Shown piece after piece: positions 1-10,837 of a DNA stretch of 64,000 nt. Numbering within the stretch: position 1 is the stretch's first letter; the number at the start of each line of letters is the position of its first letter. Both the position numbers and the translations under genes were made by a program. The notes beneath the pieces are model-generated. The model had not been told where the DNA came from and did not search any database. It worked only from the letters and a program-made list of their open reading frames with translations. Source of the DNA: Caulobacter endophyticus. GTDB lineage: Bacteria; Pseudomonadota; Alphaproteobacteria; Caulobacterales; Caulobacteraceae. The stretch is taken from NCBI RefSeq assembly GCF_029543245.1, contig NZ_JARQWV010000013.1, positions 1 to 64,000 of the forward strand. The letters are read 5' to 3'.

Positions 1-49
1 CGCTTTGGCGGGGATTTTACGGGTGGGGCTGCTGGACCTCGGTAGCCCA

Positions 50-190
50 GTCTCGCCCCCTCCACCGGCTTCGCCGGTCCCCCTCCCCCGCAAGCGGGGG
101 AGGAGCGGGCTGCCTGGCCAGCGTCTCGAAAGCTGAGAACCTCCCCCCTCCGTCGCCTTCGGCGACACCTTCCCCGGAGGGGGAGGATCT
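50..190. repeat. Intergenic inverted repeats, family A, copy 1
   Basis: Two GC-rich hairpin-forming stretches (about 50-104 and 139-187) resemble the units at 2124, 4917, 12389, 34904, 43579 and 48780. Each unit has a C-run/G-run stem (for example CCCCCGCAAGCGGGGG) beside a smaller hairpin (CACCGGCTTCGCCGGT). It lies beyond the 3' end of the minus-strand regulator gene. I see no gene in bases 1-191. Function is unknown; it could act as a transcript end or a chromosomal REP-like element. Confidence 0.6.
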
Positions 191-191
191 T

Positions 192-611
192 TCAGGCCGC
201 CTCGGCCCTGTCATAGCGTGCTCTCGCCTCGCGGATCGCGCCGTGGTGCTCCACGGCCCAGGCGATCAGGGCGTTCAGCGGGGTCTGCAGCGACATCCCC
301 AGGGCTGAGAGGCTGTATTCGACGCTGGGCGGCTTGGTCGGGAACACCTGGCGTTCGATCAGGCCGTCGCGCTGCAGGTCGCGCAGGGTCTGGGTCAGCA
401 TCCGCTGGGAGATGTCGGGCACGGCGCGGCGCAGGGCCCCGAACCGCTTGGGACCGATGAACAGCAGCGACAGGATCAGCGTGCTCCACTTGTCGCCCAG
501 GTGGTCGACGACGTCGCGCACCGGGCAGTCGGCGCTGGTGAAGCCCTGGTCGCGCCAACCGTCCATAGCCTCGCACATGGCTTGCGGTGAGAGGATCGGT
601 GGTTCCTTCAA
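192..611 (-). CDS. HxlR-family winged-helix transcriptional regulator
   Basis: A 139-residue DNA-binding repressor of the HxlR family. The core from about residue 26 ([16 protein letters not shown]) through the winged helix ([21 protein letters not shown]) is typical. Cys29, just before the first helix, sits where redox-sensing HxlR proteins such as YodB and QorR carry their sensor cysteine (family knowledge). The start is taken as TTG at 611, preceded by a GGGAGA ribosome site; an ATG at 578 is the alternative. It is divergent from an NmrA-type NAD(P)H reductase gene, with a perfect palindrome in the shared promoter, so I infer that it represses that gene and itself in response to quinone or electrophile stress. 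Confidence 0.88.
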   Translation of the reverse strand: MKEPPILSPQAMCEAMDGWRDQGFTSADCPVRDVVDHLGDKWSTLILSLLFIGPKRFGALRRAVPDISQRMLTQTLRDLQRDGLIERQVFPTKPPSVEYSLSALGMSLQTPLNALIAWAVEHHGAIREARARYDRAEAA

Positions 612-671
612 GGTGCCTATCTCCCGGAAAACTGCCGTCTTTACGGCGCACGATCGGTCTCACATCTACAC

Positions 672-692
672 CTGGTCTCGAAAAGAGACCAG
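672..692. promoter_or_regulatory. Perfect palindrome, candidate HxlR operator
   Basis: Arms CTGGTCTC and GAGACCAG are separated by GAAAA. The palindrome lies between the divergent HxlR and NmrA-type genes and ends about 15 bases before the reductase ATG, just upstream of its AAAGGA ribosome site. A dyad of this size in the shared promoter is what a dimeric winged-helix repressor would bind. Binding is inferred. Confidence 0.5.
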
Positions 693-707
693 CAAAGGAC
701 GCCTTCG

Positions 708-1613
708 ATGACCGCCCAGCTCTTTCCCGCCAAGCCCTTCCTGAACGACCGCCTTCTGGTGACCGGCGCCGGAGGCCAGCTGGGCCGCCGCGTGGTCGAA
801 CTGCTGCTGGAGGCCGGCGCCCCGCACGTGATCGCCACCACCCGCGACCCCGCCAAGCTGGCCGACCTGGCGGCCAAGGGCGTCGAAGTGCGCGCCGCCG
901 ACTTCGACGACCCGGCCTCGCTGGAGACCGCCTTCGCCGGCGTCGACCGCCTGCTGCTGGTCAGCACCGACGCGCTGGACAAGCCCGGCCGCCGCATCGC
1001 CCAGCACCGCGCCGCCGTGGCCGCGGCCGTCAAGGCCGGCGTCAAGCACATCGCCTACACCTCGGCCCCCGGCGTGCGCCCGCAGGCGCAAGGGCTGGAC
1101 GACCACTTCTGGACCGAGGCGGCGATCTTCGCGCAGGCCTCGCTCGACTGGACCATCCTGCGCCACCACCTCTATGCCGAGACGATCCTGATGGGCGCGG
1201 GCCAGGCCCTGGCCAGCGGGACCCTCTACACGGCCACCGCCGGCAAGGGCCGCGCCTATGTCACCCGCGAGGACTGCGCCCGCGCCGACGTCGCCGCCCT
1301 GCTGGGCGCGGAAGGCCGCCAAGTCCTCGAAGTGACGGGCCCCGAGGCGGTCACCCAGGACCAGCTGGCCGCCCTGCTGGCGCAGGTCTCGGGCAAGCCG
1401 GTGGCCCATCAGGATATCCCGCTGGACGCCCTGCGCGCGGGCCTGGCGGGCGCGGGTCTGCCGCCGGCCTATGTGGAGCTGCTGGCCGTATTCGATCACG
1501 ACACAGCCGAGGGCCGCCACGCCGTGCTCACCGACACCGTCGAAAGCCTGACCGGCAAGGCGCCGACCTCGGTCGCGACCTTCCTCGCCGGCCAGAAGGC
1601 GGCGCTGGCCTAG
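708..1613 (+). CDS. NmrA-like / SDR-type NAD(P)-binding oxidoreductase (QorB-like)
   Basis: A 301-residue cytosolic protein with an atypical short-chain dehydrogenase fold. The nucleotide-binding loop TGAGGQLGRRVVELLL starts near residue 19, after the first beta strand. The pattern of NmrA/YtfG (QorB) quinone reductases follows: acidic ADFDDPASLETAF, then LLLVSTDALDKPGRR, and HIAYTSAPGV. An AAAGGA ribosome site precedes the ATG. Divergence from an HxlR regulator is common for quinone-reductase genes, so NAD(P)H-dependent reduction of quinones or similar electrophiles is the likely role. The substrate cannot be read from sequence. Confidence 0.85.
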   Translation: MTAQLFPAKPFLNDRLLVTGAGGQLGRRVVELLLEAGAPHVIATTRDPAKLADLAAKGVEVRAADFDDPASLETAFAGVDRLLLVSTDALDKPGRRIAQHRAAVAAAVKAGVKHIAYTSAPGVRPQAQGLDDHFWTEAAIFAQASLDWTILRHHLYAETILMGAGQALASGTLYTATAGKGRAYVTREDCARADVAALLGAEGRQVLEVTGPEAVTQDQLAALLAQVSGKPVAHQDIPLDALRAGLAGAGLPPAYVELLAVFDHDTAEGRHAVLTDTVESLTGKAPTSVATFLAGQKAALA

Positions 1614-1690
1614 AGAACAAGCGGAACGGTCTGCGGCGTCGCGGGGTTTCTAGCGGGTCCAATTCCACTCCCCCAGAAGGAGGAAGACCC

Positions 1691-2122
1691 ATGAAAGTCA
1701 GCGACGCCATGACCAGCCAGGTCTCGGTCGCCCGTCCCGGCGACAGCATCCGCAAGGTCGCCGAAGTGATGGCCAAGATCGACAGCGGCGTGGTGCCGGT
1801 GGTCGACAACGGCAAGGTCCTGGGCCTGGTCACCGACCGCGACATCGTGCTGCGCGTGGTGGCCGAGGGCCGCAGCTTCGACAGCCCCGTCTCCGAGGTG
1901 ATGAGCGACGGCGAGGTGCTGTCGGTCAAGGAAGACGACATCCTGGCCGACGCCACCGCCAAGATGGCCAACAACCAGGTCCGCCGCCTGGTGGTGCTCA
2001 ACGAGAGCGGAAACCTGACCGGCATCCTGTCGCTGGGCGACGTGGCCAAGGACTACGGCGCCAAGCAGGTCGGCAGGACGTTGGAGGAGATTTCGCAGGA
2101 GCCCGGCGAGGCGGCGCACTGA
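1691..2122 (+). CDS. Tandem CBS-domain protein
   Basis: A 143-residue protein made almost entirely of two CBS domains: first unit about residues 1-60 (MKVSDAMTSQVSVARPGDSI to VLGLVTDRDIVLRVV), second about 65-125 (VSEVMSDGEVLSVKEDDI to LTGILSLGDVAKD). Such stand-alone pairs bind adenine nucleotides as energy or redox sensors. The start is fixed by a very strong ribosome site, AGAAGGAGG, seven bases upstream. The reading frame extends upstream through the reductase gene but that part is not coding. The partner protein is unknown. Confidence 0.9.
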   Translation: MKVSDAMTSQVSVARPGDSIRKVAEVMAKIDSGVVPVVDNGKVLGLVTDRDIVLRVVAEGRSFDSPVSEVMSDGEVLSVKEDDILADATAKMANNQVRRLVVLNESGNLTGILSLGDVAKDYGAKQVGRTLEEISQEPGEAAH

Positions 2123-2123
2123 T

Positions 2124-2285
2124 TTTCCCCTCTCCCGGAGGGGAGAGGGAGGGGCCCAGGCGATAGCCTGGGAGGGTGAGGGGTGACGGCGCCTGACGTC
2201 GTGCCGGCACGCCGTCCTCGGTCCCTAACCCCTCATCCTCCCACGCCTTGCGGCGCGGGCCCCTCCTTCTCCCTCTGGGAGAAGG
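2124..2285. repeat. Intergenic inverted repeats, family A, copy 2
   Basis: Two facing units, about 2124-2182 (CCTCTCCCGGAGGGGAGAGG followed by GGTGAGGGG) and about 2228-2285 (CCCCTCATCC to TCTCCCTCTGGGAGAAGG). They sit between the converging ends of the CBS gene and mdh. No coding sequence is supported here. Confidence 0.6.
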
Positions 2286-2299
2286 TTTGGGAAGGCCAA

Positions 2300-2333
2300 A
2301 AGAAAAAGGGCGGCTCCTTTCGGGGCCGCCCTT
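2300..2333 (-). terminator. Rho-independent terminator of mdh
   Basis: Read on the minus strand, this is a stem of AAGGGCGGC paired with GCCGCCCTT (with three more pairs near the GAAA loop), followed by TTTTTCTTTT. It begins about 27 bases after the mdh stop. Confidence 0.85.
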
Positions 2334-2359
2334 CGTCGTATCGAGGTGTCGAACCGGTC

Positions 2360-4493
<2,134 letters not shown>

Positions 4494-4501
<8 letters not shown>

Positions 4502-4919
4502 TTTTTCTCTGCACCCGGCCTTCCCGGCCAGCTCGCACGCGGTCGGCGAGCTGGAACTGTGCCACGTGCGCCTGCACGACGACGCCCGCTATCCGTGGCT
4601 GGTGCTGATCCCCCGCGCCGACGGCCTGGTCGAGATCGAGGACCTGTCGCCGGAGGGCCGCGCGGCCCTGACCGAGGAAGCCGTCGCCGCCAGCGCGGCC
4701 GTGCGGGCCGTGGCCAAGGTGCTGGGCCTGGCGATCGACAAGCTGAACCTCGGGGCCCTGGGCAACGTCACCCCGCAACTGCACGTCCACGTGCTGGGCC
4801 GCCGCGCCGGCGATCCGGCCTGGCCGGGTCCGGTGTGGGGTCACAGCGCCGGCGTTCCCTATCCCGAGGACGTGCGCGCCGCGGCGATCGCGGCGGCGCG
4901 GAAGGCGCTCAACCTCTGA
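4494..4919 (+). CDS. HIT-family protein
   Basis: A 141-residue histidine-triad domain protein, a nucleotide hydrolase/transferase fold. The motif is QLHVHVLGRR at residues 95-104: the first His of the classical H-x-H-x-H-x-x is Gln, while His97 and His99 are present, with His99 at the nucleophile position. The upstream LDKLNLGALGN-type strand (IDKLNLGALGNVTP) also fits. It starts 8 bases inside the end of the hydratase gene, so the two are translationally coupled. The substrate is unknown; possibly a nucleotide or CoA-derived metabolite. Confidence 0.85.
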
Positions 4920-5051
4920 CCCCTCTCCCCTTGCGGGAGAGGGTGGCCCGCGTAGCGGGTCGGGTGAGGGGTCTCTCAGAACTATCGGACAGGGCTTTCG
5001 ACCCCTCATCCGTCGGCTATCGCCGACACCTTCTCCCGCAAGGGGAGAAGG
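4917..5051. repeat. Intergenic inverted repeats, family A, copy 3
   Basis: Two facing units: about 4919-4973 (CCCTCTCCCCTTGCGGGAGA, then CCGCGTAGCGGG and GGTGAGGGG) and about 5001-5051 (CCCCTCATCC, then CTTCTCCCGCAAGGGGAGAA). They fill the gap between the converging HIT and ubiB genes, where they may serve as a bidirectional transcript end. Confidence 0.65.
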
Positions 5052-5052
5052 A

Positions 5053-6561
5053 TCAGAGCAACGTCGCCACACCCAGCCCTGCGGCGAAGGCCAGGGCGGC
5101 GGCGGCCGCGCCGGCCAGGACCCACGGCCACACGGGGCGCTTTTCCACGACCACCGCCGGAGGCGCCGGCGGCTGTTCGGCGTAGCGGGCCATGGCTTTC
5201 AGGGCGCGCAGGGCCTCGTCGGCCAGTTCCTTCATCCGCGCCACCGGCGACAGCTCGCGGGCGATCCAGCGGCGGACGACGGGATCGGAGGCCGCCCACA
5301 GGTCGTGGGCCGGGTCGATGCGGCGGGCCACGCCCTCGACCGTGACCATGGTCTTCTGCAGCAGCACAAGCTCGGGCCGCAGGGCCATCTCGAACAGGGC
5401 GGTGATCTCGAACAGCTGCGCCAGCAGCTTGCCCATCGACACCTGGCGGGCGTCGCGGCCGAAGACGGGCTCGCCGACGGCGCGCAGGGCCTGGGCGAAG
5501 GCGTCCATGTCCTGGTGGGCGGGCACATAGCCGGCGTCGAAGTGGATCTTGGCTACGCGGACGTAGTCGCGGCTGAGGAACCCATAGAGGATCTCGGCCA
5601 GGTACTTGCGCTCGGCCGGGCCCAGGCGCCCGACGATGCCGTAGTCGACGGCGGTGATGGCGGCCGGGGCGCTGACGAACAGGTTGCCCTCGTGCAGGTC
5701 GGCGTGGAACAGGCCGTGGTCCAGCGCCTGGGCCAGGAAGCCGCGGGTGACGTTGTCGGCCAGGGCCTTGCGGTCGAGGCCCTCCTGCTCCAGCGCCTTG
5801 GCATCCGACAGCGGCACGCCCGGCGCCCAGGCCAGGGTCAGCACCCGCTTGCCGACGCCGTCCCAGACCACCGCCGGGGCGCGCATGTGGGTGTCCAGCG
5901 CCATGGCCTCGCCCAACTCGGCGCAGCCGGCGGCCTCGAAGCGCAGGTCCATTTCCAGGTCGAGCGCGCGGATCACCACCTCGACGAACTCGCGCGGACG
6001 CAGGCGGCGGGCGGCGGGAACCAGGCGATGAGCCAGATCGGCGGCCAGACGCAGGGTGGCGCTGTCCTCGGCCACGCGGCGCTCGATGCCCGGACGCAGC
6101 ACCTTCACGGCGACCTTGGCGCCGTCCAGCAGGGTCGCCTCGTGGGCCTGGGCCAGCGAGGCCGCGCCGACCGGCTCGCCGAAGCTGGCGTAGAGGCTGT
6201 CGATCGGCCGGGCCAGGCTGCGCTCGACCTCGGCCCGCGCGATCGCGGTCGGGAACGGCGCCAGGCGGTCCTTCAGGTGCGACAGGTCCTCGGCGAAGGT
6301 CGCGCCGAAGATGTCGGCCCGCGTCGACAGGAACTGGCCCATCTTGATGGCGACGGGGCCCAGACCTTCCAGTGCGCGGGCCAGGCGCTCGCCCGGACGG
6401 CCTTTACGGGTCTTGCCGCCGGCGAACAGGCGCAGGAACCGGCCGGCCAGCTTGGCCGACGGCGGCAGCAGCGGCTCGACCTCTTTGGGAACCAGGGCGT
6501 CGGCGCGCACCAGGCGCCAGCCGGCGCCGATCAGGCGGACGAACGCGGACAGTCGCTGCAT
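5053..6561 (-). CDS. ubiB: UbiB atypical kinase/ATPase for ubiquinone synthesis
   Basis: A 502-residue ABC1/ADCK-family protein needed for ubiquinone biosynthesis. The family KxGQ motif appears as KMGQFLSTRADI at about residue 73, followed by the kinase-like lysine strand KVAVKVLRPGI, and HADLHEGNLF with AVDYGIVG in place of the kinase catalytic and metal-binding loops. Two membrane spans at the extreme C-terminus (about 480-500, VLAGAAAAALAFAAGLGVAT) anchor it in the inner membrane. Start ATG 6561. It lies 5 bases downstream of ubiE, so a ubiE-ubiB operon is clear. The name follows E. coli; the earlier label 2-polyprenylphenol 6-hydroxylase is out of date. Confidence 0.95.
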   Translation of the reverse strand: MQRLSAFVRLIGAGWRLVRADALVPKEVEPLLPPSAKLAGRFLRLFAGGKTRKGRPGERLARALEGLGPVAIKMGQFLSTRADIFGATFAEDLSHLKDRLAPFPTAIARAEVERSLARPIDSLYASFGEPVGAASLAQAHEATLLDGAKVAVKVLRPGIERRVAEDSATLRLAADLAHRLVPAARRLRPREFVEVVIRALDLEMDLRFEAAGCAELGEAMALDTHMRAPAVVWDGVGKRVLTLAWAPGVPLSDAKALEQEGLDRKALADNVTRGFLAQALDHGLFHADLHEGNLFVSAPAAITAVDYGIVGRLGPAERKYLAEILYGFLSRDYVRVAKIHFDAGYVPAHQDMDAFAQALRAVGEPVFGRDARQVSMGKLLAQLFEITALFEMALRPELVLLQKTMVTVEGVARRIDPAHDLWAASDPVVRRWIARELSPVARMKELADEALRALKAMARYAEQPPAPPAVVVEKRPVWPWVLAGAAAAALAFAAGLGVATLL

Positions 6562-6566
6562 GGGCT

Positions 6567-7325
6567 CTAGAGCGCCCAGCCCTGGTGCAGGGCCGCCACG
6601 CCGCCGGTGAAGTTGGTGTAGGTGGCGCGCTTGAAGCCGGCGGCCTCGATCATCGACAGGAAGGTCTTCTGGTCGGGGAAGCGGCGGATGCTTTCGACCA
6701 GGTACTGGTAGGCGTCGCGGTCCTTGGCGACCCATTCGCCGACCTGAGGGATGACCTTGAAGCTGTAGGCGTCGTAGGCTTTCGCGAGCGCTTCGGTGGC
6801 CGGACGCGAGAACTCCAGGCACAGGAAACGGCCGCCGGGCTTCAGCACGCGGCGCGCTTCGCGCAGGGCCGCGTCGATGTCGGTGACGTTGCGGATGCCG
6901 AACGAGATCACATAGGCGTCGGCATAGGCGTCGGGCAGCGGCAGGCGTTGAGCGTCGCCCACGGTCCAGGTGATCTCGGGCTCGCCGCCCTTCTCGATCC
7001 CGGCCATGATCATCTCGGCGTTGTAGTCGATGATGTTGATGGTCGCGTCGGGGCCGCCGCGGCGCTGCTGTGCGGAACGAGCCATCTTGGCGAAGCGGCG
7101 GGCCATGTCGCCGGTGCCGCCGGCGCAGTCGATGATGATCTCGCCCGGCTGCGGGTTGAGGCGGGCGGCGACCGCGTCCTTCCAGAGACGGTGCACGCCG
7201 CCGCTCATCAGGTCGTTCATCAGGTCGTAGTTCTTGGCGACACGGTCGAAGACCCCGCGCACCAGACCTGCCTTCAGGGCGGGGTCCACGTCCTTGAATC
7301 CGAAAGTGGCGGAGGGCTTGCTCAT
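6567..7325 (-). CDS. ubiE: Ubiquinone/menaquinone C-methyltransferase
   Basis: A 252-residue class I SAM-dependent methyltransferase for the C-methylation step of ubiquinone synthesis. Family signatures are [20 protein letters not shown] at about residues 27-46, SAM motif [11 protein letters not shown] at 66-75, and the second signature near [18 protein letters not shown]. The ATG at 7325 gives a normal-length protein. It is first in an operon with ubiB and is divergent from mutM, with only 83 bases between the two starts, which must hold both promoters. Confidence 0.96.
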   Translation of the reverse strand: MSKPSATFGFKDVDPALKAGLVRGVFDRVAKNYDLMNDLMSGGVHRLWKDAVAARLNPQPGEIIIDCAGGTGDMARRFAKMARSAQQRRGGPDATINIIDYNAEMIMAGIEKGGEPEITWTVGDAQRLPLPDAYADAYVISFGIRNVTDIDAALREARRVLKPGGRFLCLEFSRPATEALAKAYDAYSFKVIPQVGEWVAKDRDAYQYLVESIRRFPDQKTFLSMIEAAGFKRATYTNFTGGVAALHQGWAL

Positions 7326-7408
7326 GACGTCTACGGGTCGGGCTCTCTATATGATCTTCGCCTATTAGACCGCGTCTCGCGCCGCGTCATCGTTTTAAGG
7401 GGTCTTCC

Positions 7409-8272
7409 TTGCCCGAACTGCCCGAAGTCGAGACCGTCCGCCGCGGACTCGAGCCCGTCCTGTCCGGCGCGCGCCTGTCTCGCGTACGCGCCAACCGCCC
7501 CGACCTGCGCTTTCCCCTGCCCGACGGCTTCGTCCAGCGGCTGACCGGCGCGAGAATCCTGCGGCTGGAGCGGCGGGCCAAGTACCTGCTGGCGCCGCTG
7601 GATCGCGGCGACACCCTGGTGATGCACCTGGGGATGACCGGAAGGTTCGAGATCGCGGCGCCCGAAGGATCGGTGAGGCCCGGCGACTTCGCCCGCGAGG
7701 TCAAGCCGGACGACAAGCACGCCCACGTGGTCTTCGAGACCGAGGAGGGCGCGACCGTCACCTATTACGACCCCCGCCGGTTCGGCTTCATGGACCTGAT
7801 CGCCACGGACCGCGTCGACCGCCACCCGTGGTTCGCGACCATGGGACCGGAACCCTTGAGCGACGCCTTCGACGCCAAGACGCTCGTGAAGGCCTTCGGC
7901 GGCCGCAAGCAGGGGCCCAAGACCCTGCTGCTGGACCAGAAGACGGTGGCGGGCCTGGGCAACATCTATGTCTGCGAGGCGCTGCACCGCTCGGGCATCT
8001 CGCCGTTCAAGCCCTCGGGCCAGATCGCCGGCAAGCGACTGGGTCCGCTGACGGCAGCCATCAAGGACGTGCTGGCCGAGGCGGTGGAGGTCGGCGGTTC
8101 GTCACTGAAGGACTTCGCCGCCGCCGACGGGGCGCTGGGCTATTTCCAGCACCGCTTCCGGGTCTATGACCGCGAGGGCGAGCCCTGCCCCACCCCCGGC
8201 TGCAAGGGGGTGATCGCCCGCGAGGTGCAGGCCGGGCGCTCAACCTTTTTCTGCCCCGTTTGTCAGAAATGA
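7409..8272 (+). CDS. mutM: Formamidopyrimidine-DNA glycosylase
   Basis: A 287-residue bifunctional base-excision repair enzyme that removes 8-oxoguanine and formamidopyrimidines. Translation must start at TTG 7409, because the mature protein begins PELPEVETVRRGLEP and Pro2 is the catalytic nucleophile, with Glu3 next to it. Further signatures are the conserved lysine strand RRAKYLL, the H2TH region GLGNIYVCEALHRSGI, and a C-terminal zinc finger CPTPGC to CPVCQK. A GGGG-rich ribosome site precedes the rare TTG start, which may keep expression low. It is followed 46 bases later by a TraB/GumN gene on the same strand. Confidence 0.97.
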   Translation: MPELPEVETVRRGLEPVLSGARLSRVRANRPDLRFPLPDGFVQRLTGARILRLERRAKYLLAPLDRGDTLVMHLGMTGRFEIAAPEGSVRPGDFAREVKPDDKHAHVVFETEEGATVTYYDPRRFGFMDLIATDRVDRHPWFATMGPEPLSDAFDAKTLVKAFGGRKQGPKTLLLDQKTVAGLGNIYVCEALHRSGISPFKPSGQIAGKRLGPLTAAIKDVLAEAVEVGGSSLKDFAAADGALGYFQHRFRVYDREGEPCPTPGCKGVIAREVQAGRSTFFCPVCQK

Positions 8273-8321
8273 CCCTGGCCGCGCCTGCTCCGCTTGCGGC
8301 GCGACATATCGGTTTGGCGTG

Positions 8322-9182
8322 ATGTTCCGTTCCCTTCTCGTCGCCCTGGCCGCCTTGCTGGCCACGCCCGCCCTGGCTGCGCCGCCGGTGTGGACGGTGC
8401 GCGACGCGGATTCCGAGATCGTGCTGTTCGGCTCGATGCACGTGCTGCCCAGGGACCTCGACTGGAAGCCGCCGGCCCTGGACGCCGCCCTCGCCCAGGC
8501 CGACGACCTGTGGTTCGAGGTTCCGATGGACGCGGCCGCCGACCGGCGGATGCAGGACCTGGCCGGCGCCTATGGCCTGCTGCCGCCGGGCCAGACCCTG
8601 ACCTCGCGGCTGAAGCCCCGCGCCGCCGCCCGGCTGCGCAAGCTGGCGGATCGCCTGGACGTGCCAATGAGCGAACTGGAACGCCTCAAGCCGTGGATGG
8701 CCGAGGTGCGGCTGACCACGGCCGCCTTCGCCCAGGACAAAGGCCTGGCCGAGGACGGGGTCGAGCGGCGGCTGCAGGCGGCCGCCCCGCCCAAGGTCGC
8801 GCGCAAGGCCTTCGAGACCCCCGACGAGCAGATGGCCCTGTTCGCCGGCGCCTCCGAGACCGACCAGGTGCGGACCCTGAACGCCACGGTCAAACAGCTG
8901 GAAAAAGACCCCGGCGCCTATCGCCGGCTGGTGGCCGCCTGGTCGCAGGGCGATCAGAAGGCGCTGGAGCGCGCCGTGGTCGGCGGAATGCGGAAATCTT
9001 CGCCCGCCCTCTATCGTCGGTTCATCGTCGAGCGTAACGCACGGTGGATGGACGCCCTGCAAGCGCGCCTGGCCGGATCGGGCCGGACGGTGGTGGTGGT
9101 CGGCGCGGGGCACCTTCTGGGTCCCGACGGCCTGCCGGCCCGCCTGCGCGCCCTGGGCTACGATGTCGAAGGGCCGCGCTAG
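8322..9182 (+). CDS. TraB/GumN-family exported protein
   Basis: A 286-residue protein with a Sec signal peptide (MFRSLLVALAALLATPALAA) followed by the TraB/GumN (Tiki-like) fold. The first strand carries VLFGSMHVLPRD, with the Ser/Thr-x-His pattern, and the end carries VVVVGAGHLLGPDGLP; the paired His and Glu residues of these motifs form the presumed metal-binding active site of the Tiki protease superfamily (family knowledge). The ATG at 8322 directly follows a possible GTG at 8319. The native substrate is unknown; the location is probably periplasm. Confidence 0.85.
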   Translation: MFRSLLVALAALLATPALAAPPVWTVRDADSEIVLFGSMHVLPRDLDWKPPALDAALAQADDLWFEVPMDAAADRRMQDLAGAYGLLPPGQTLTSRLKPRAAARLRKLADRLDVPMSELERLKPWMAEVRLTTAAFAQDKGLAEDGVERRLQAAAPPKVARKAFETPDEQMALFAGASETDQVRTLNATVKQLEKDPGAYRRLVAAWSQGDQKALERAVVGGMRKSSPALYRRFIVERNARWMDALQARLAGSGRTVVVVGAGHLLGPDGLPARLRALGYDVEGPR

Positions 9183-9209
9183 ACGGCCAGGAATGAGGAA
9201 GGACGGCCG

Positions 9210-9995
9210 ATGGCCTTTGAGACCCTGATCGTCGAACGCCCCGAAACCGCGCCCGGCGTGGCCCTGATCCGCCTGAACCGGCCCGAGGCCCTGAACGCCC
9301 TCAACAGCGTTCTGCTGACCGAGCTGGGCCAGGCCCTGGCCCAGGCCCAGGGCGACGACACGGTGGGCTGCATCGTGCTGACCGGCTCGCCCAAGGCCTT
9401 CGCCGCCGGGGCCGACATCAAGGAGATGTCGGACAAGTCCTATGCCGACATGTTCAAGGCCGACTTCTTCACGGCCCAGGCCCGGGCCATCGAGACGGTG
9501 CGCAAGCCGATCATCGCCGCGGTCTCCGGCTACGCCTTGGGCGGCGGCTGCGAGCTGGCGATGATGTGCGACTTCATCCTGGCCGCCGACACCGCCAAGT
9601 TCGGCCAGCCCGAAATCAATCTGGGCGTCGCGCCCGGCATCGGCGGCACCCAGCGCCTGACCCGCCTGGTCGGCAAGTCCAAGGCCATGGACATGATCCT
9701 GACCGGCCGGATGATGGACGCCGAGGAAGCCGAGCGCGCGGGCCTGGTCTCGCGGATCTTCCCGGCCGACCAGCTGGTCGACGAGGCCGTGAAGGTCGCC
9801 GCCAGGATCGCCGCCCAGTCGCCCCTGGCCACGGCCATGAACAAGGAACTGGTCAACGCCGCCTACGAGACCACCCTGACCACGGGCGTGGCGCTGGAGC
9901 GGCGGCTGTTCCACTCGCTGTTCGCCTTCGACGACCAGAAGGAGGGCATGGCCGCCTTCGTCGAGAAGCGCAAACCCGCGTTCAAGGGTTCGTGA
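9210..9995 (+). CDS. Enoyl-CoA hydratase
   Basis: A 261-residue crotonase-fold enzyme. The oxyanion-hole segment AGADIKEMS and [19 protein letters not shown] are complete, and the two catalytic glutamates are visible (GGGCELAM, and [17 protein letters not shown]). It should hydrate short- to medium-chain 2-enoyl-CoA in fatty-acid beta-oxidation. The start is ATG 9210 after AGGAAGGACGGCCG. It lies between the TraB/GumN gene and rpsT with no other beta-oxidation gene nearby. Confidence 0.93.
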   Translation: MAFETLIVERPETAPGVALIRLNRPEALNALNSVLLTELGQALAQAQGDDTVGCIVLTGSPKAFAAGADIKEMSDKSYADMFKADFFTAQARAIETVRKPIIAAVSGYALGGGCELAMMCDFILAADTAKFGQPEINLGVAPGIGGTQRLTRLVGKSKAMDMILTGRMMDAEEAERAGLVSRIFPADQLVDEAVKVAARIAAQSPLATAMNKELVNAAYETTLTTGVALERRLFHSLFAFDDQKEGMAAFVEKRKPAFKGS

Positions 9996-10132
9996 CGCGC
10001 CGGTCGCTCGCCGGGCGAAGATTCCCATTGTGGATGGATTGACCGGTCGGCGGGCTTCCCGTATATCCGCGCGCTCTTGATTTCACCTGCTTCGCGGCCG
10101 CCCGCGCGGCCGTCCGTTTGAAGGTCCTATCC

Positions 10133-10408
10133 ATGGCCAATAATCCCGGCGCCAAGAAAGCGATCCGCAAGATCGCCCGTCGCACCGAAGTGAACACCGC
10201 TCGTCGTTCGCGCGTCCGCACCTTCCTGCGCAAGTTCGAAGACGCCATCGCCAAGGGCGACGTCGCCGTCGCCAAGGCCGCGTTCATCGAGGCTCAATCG
10301 GAGCTGATGCGCGCCGTCTCGAAGGGCGTCGTTCACCCGAACACGGGTTCGCGCAAGGTGTCGCGCCTGGCCGCCCGTCTGAAGAAGCTGGATAAGGCCG
10401 CCGCCTAA
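10133..10408 (+). CDS. rpsT: Small ribosomal subunit protein bS20
   Basis: A 91-residue, highly basic primary 16S rRNA-binding protein. It starts [21 protein letters not shown] and has the three-helix S20 pattern through [19 protein letters not shown] 10133 is preferred over an upstream ATG in frame at 10118 because S20 proteins begin MAN. A strong hairpin terminator follows at 10460. rpsT directly upstream of dnaA is the arrangement I recall from C. crescentus. Confidence 0.97.
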   Translation: MANNPGAKKAIRKIARRTEVNTARRSRVRTFLRKFEDAIAKGDVAVAKAAFIEAQSELMRAVSKGVVHPNTGSRKVSRLAARLKKLDKAAA

Positions 10409-10459
10409 GTCCAGATCGCGAACGAACACCGTTCGTTCAGCGAAATCAAAGACTTGTAG

Positions 10460-10490
10460 AAGCCGATCGAGGCAACTCGGTCGGCTTTTG
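10460..10490 (+). terminator. Rho-independent terminator of rpsT
   Basis: Stem AGCCGATCGAG paired with CTCGGTCGGCT (one G-T pair), loop GCAA-like, then TTTTGCTTT. It separates rpsT from the dnaA promoter. A second small dyad, GAACGAAC/GTTCGTTC, lies at about 10419-10437. Confidence 0.85.
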
Positions 10491-10837
10491 CTTTGTCTAT
10501 GTACTCCTTTACCTGCCCCCCGGCTCGTCGAACGAAAGTCTTCAAAACGGCTTTCCCTTGACGGGCGAGGCGGTGTCGCGAGTCAACAGAAATATCCGCG
10601 ATCGGACGCAAGTTTTCCGTTTGACCGGCCCGGGCCGGTGGCTAGTTTAAAGGTCTCAGCGCTCTCCCAGTCTTGTGACGACAGCGGCGGCGGCGGACAC
10701 CATGCGTTCGCCGGTTAAGCCCCTGTGTGTCCTCAATAAATGCGGGGGGAGAGTTTCTGAGCTCGGTCGTGCGCCATGGGGGGCTTGCGACCGGCAAATC
10801 TGTAATTGTGTGTATGCAGGCGCGAGGCGGTGAACTG
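10491..10837 (+). promoter_or_regulatory. dnaA promoter and leader region
   Basis: A 347-base non-coding stretch between the rpsT terminator and the dnaA start. It contains one GAGTC (10580-10584), a target of the cell-cycle methylase CcrM, and a possible sigma-70-like promoter, TTGACC at 10621-10626 with TAGTTT at 10643-10648 (16-base spacing). A transcript from there would have a leader of about 180 bases. Methylation-dependent dnaA transcription is known in C. crescentus; the exact promoter here is inferred. Confidence 0.5.
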
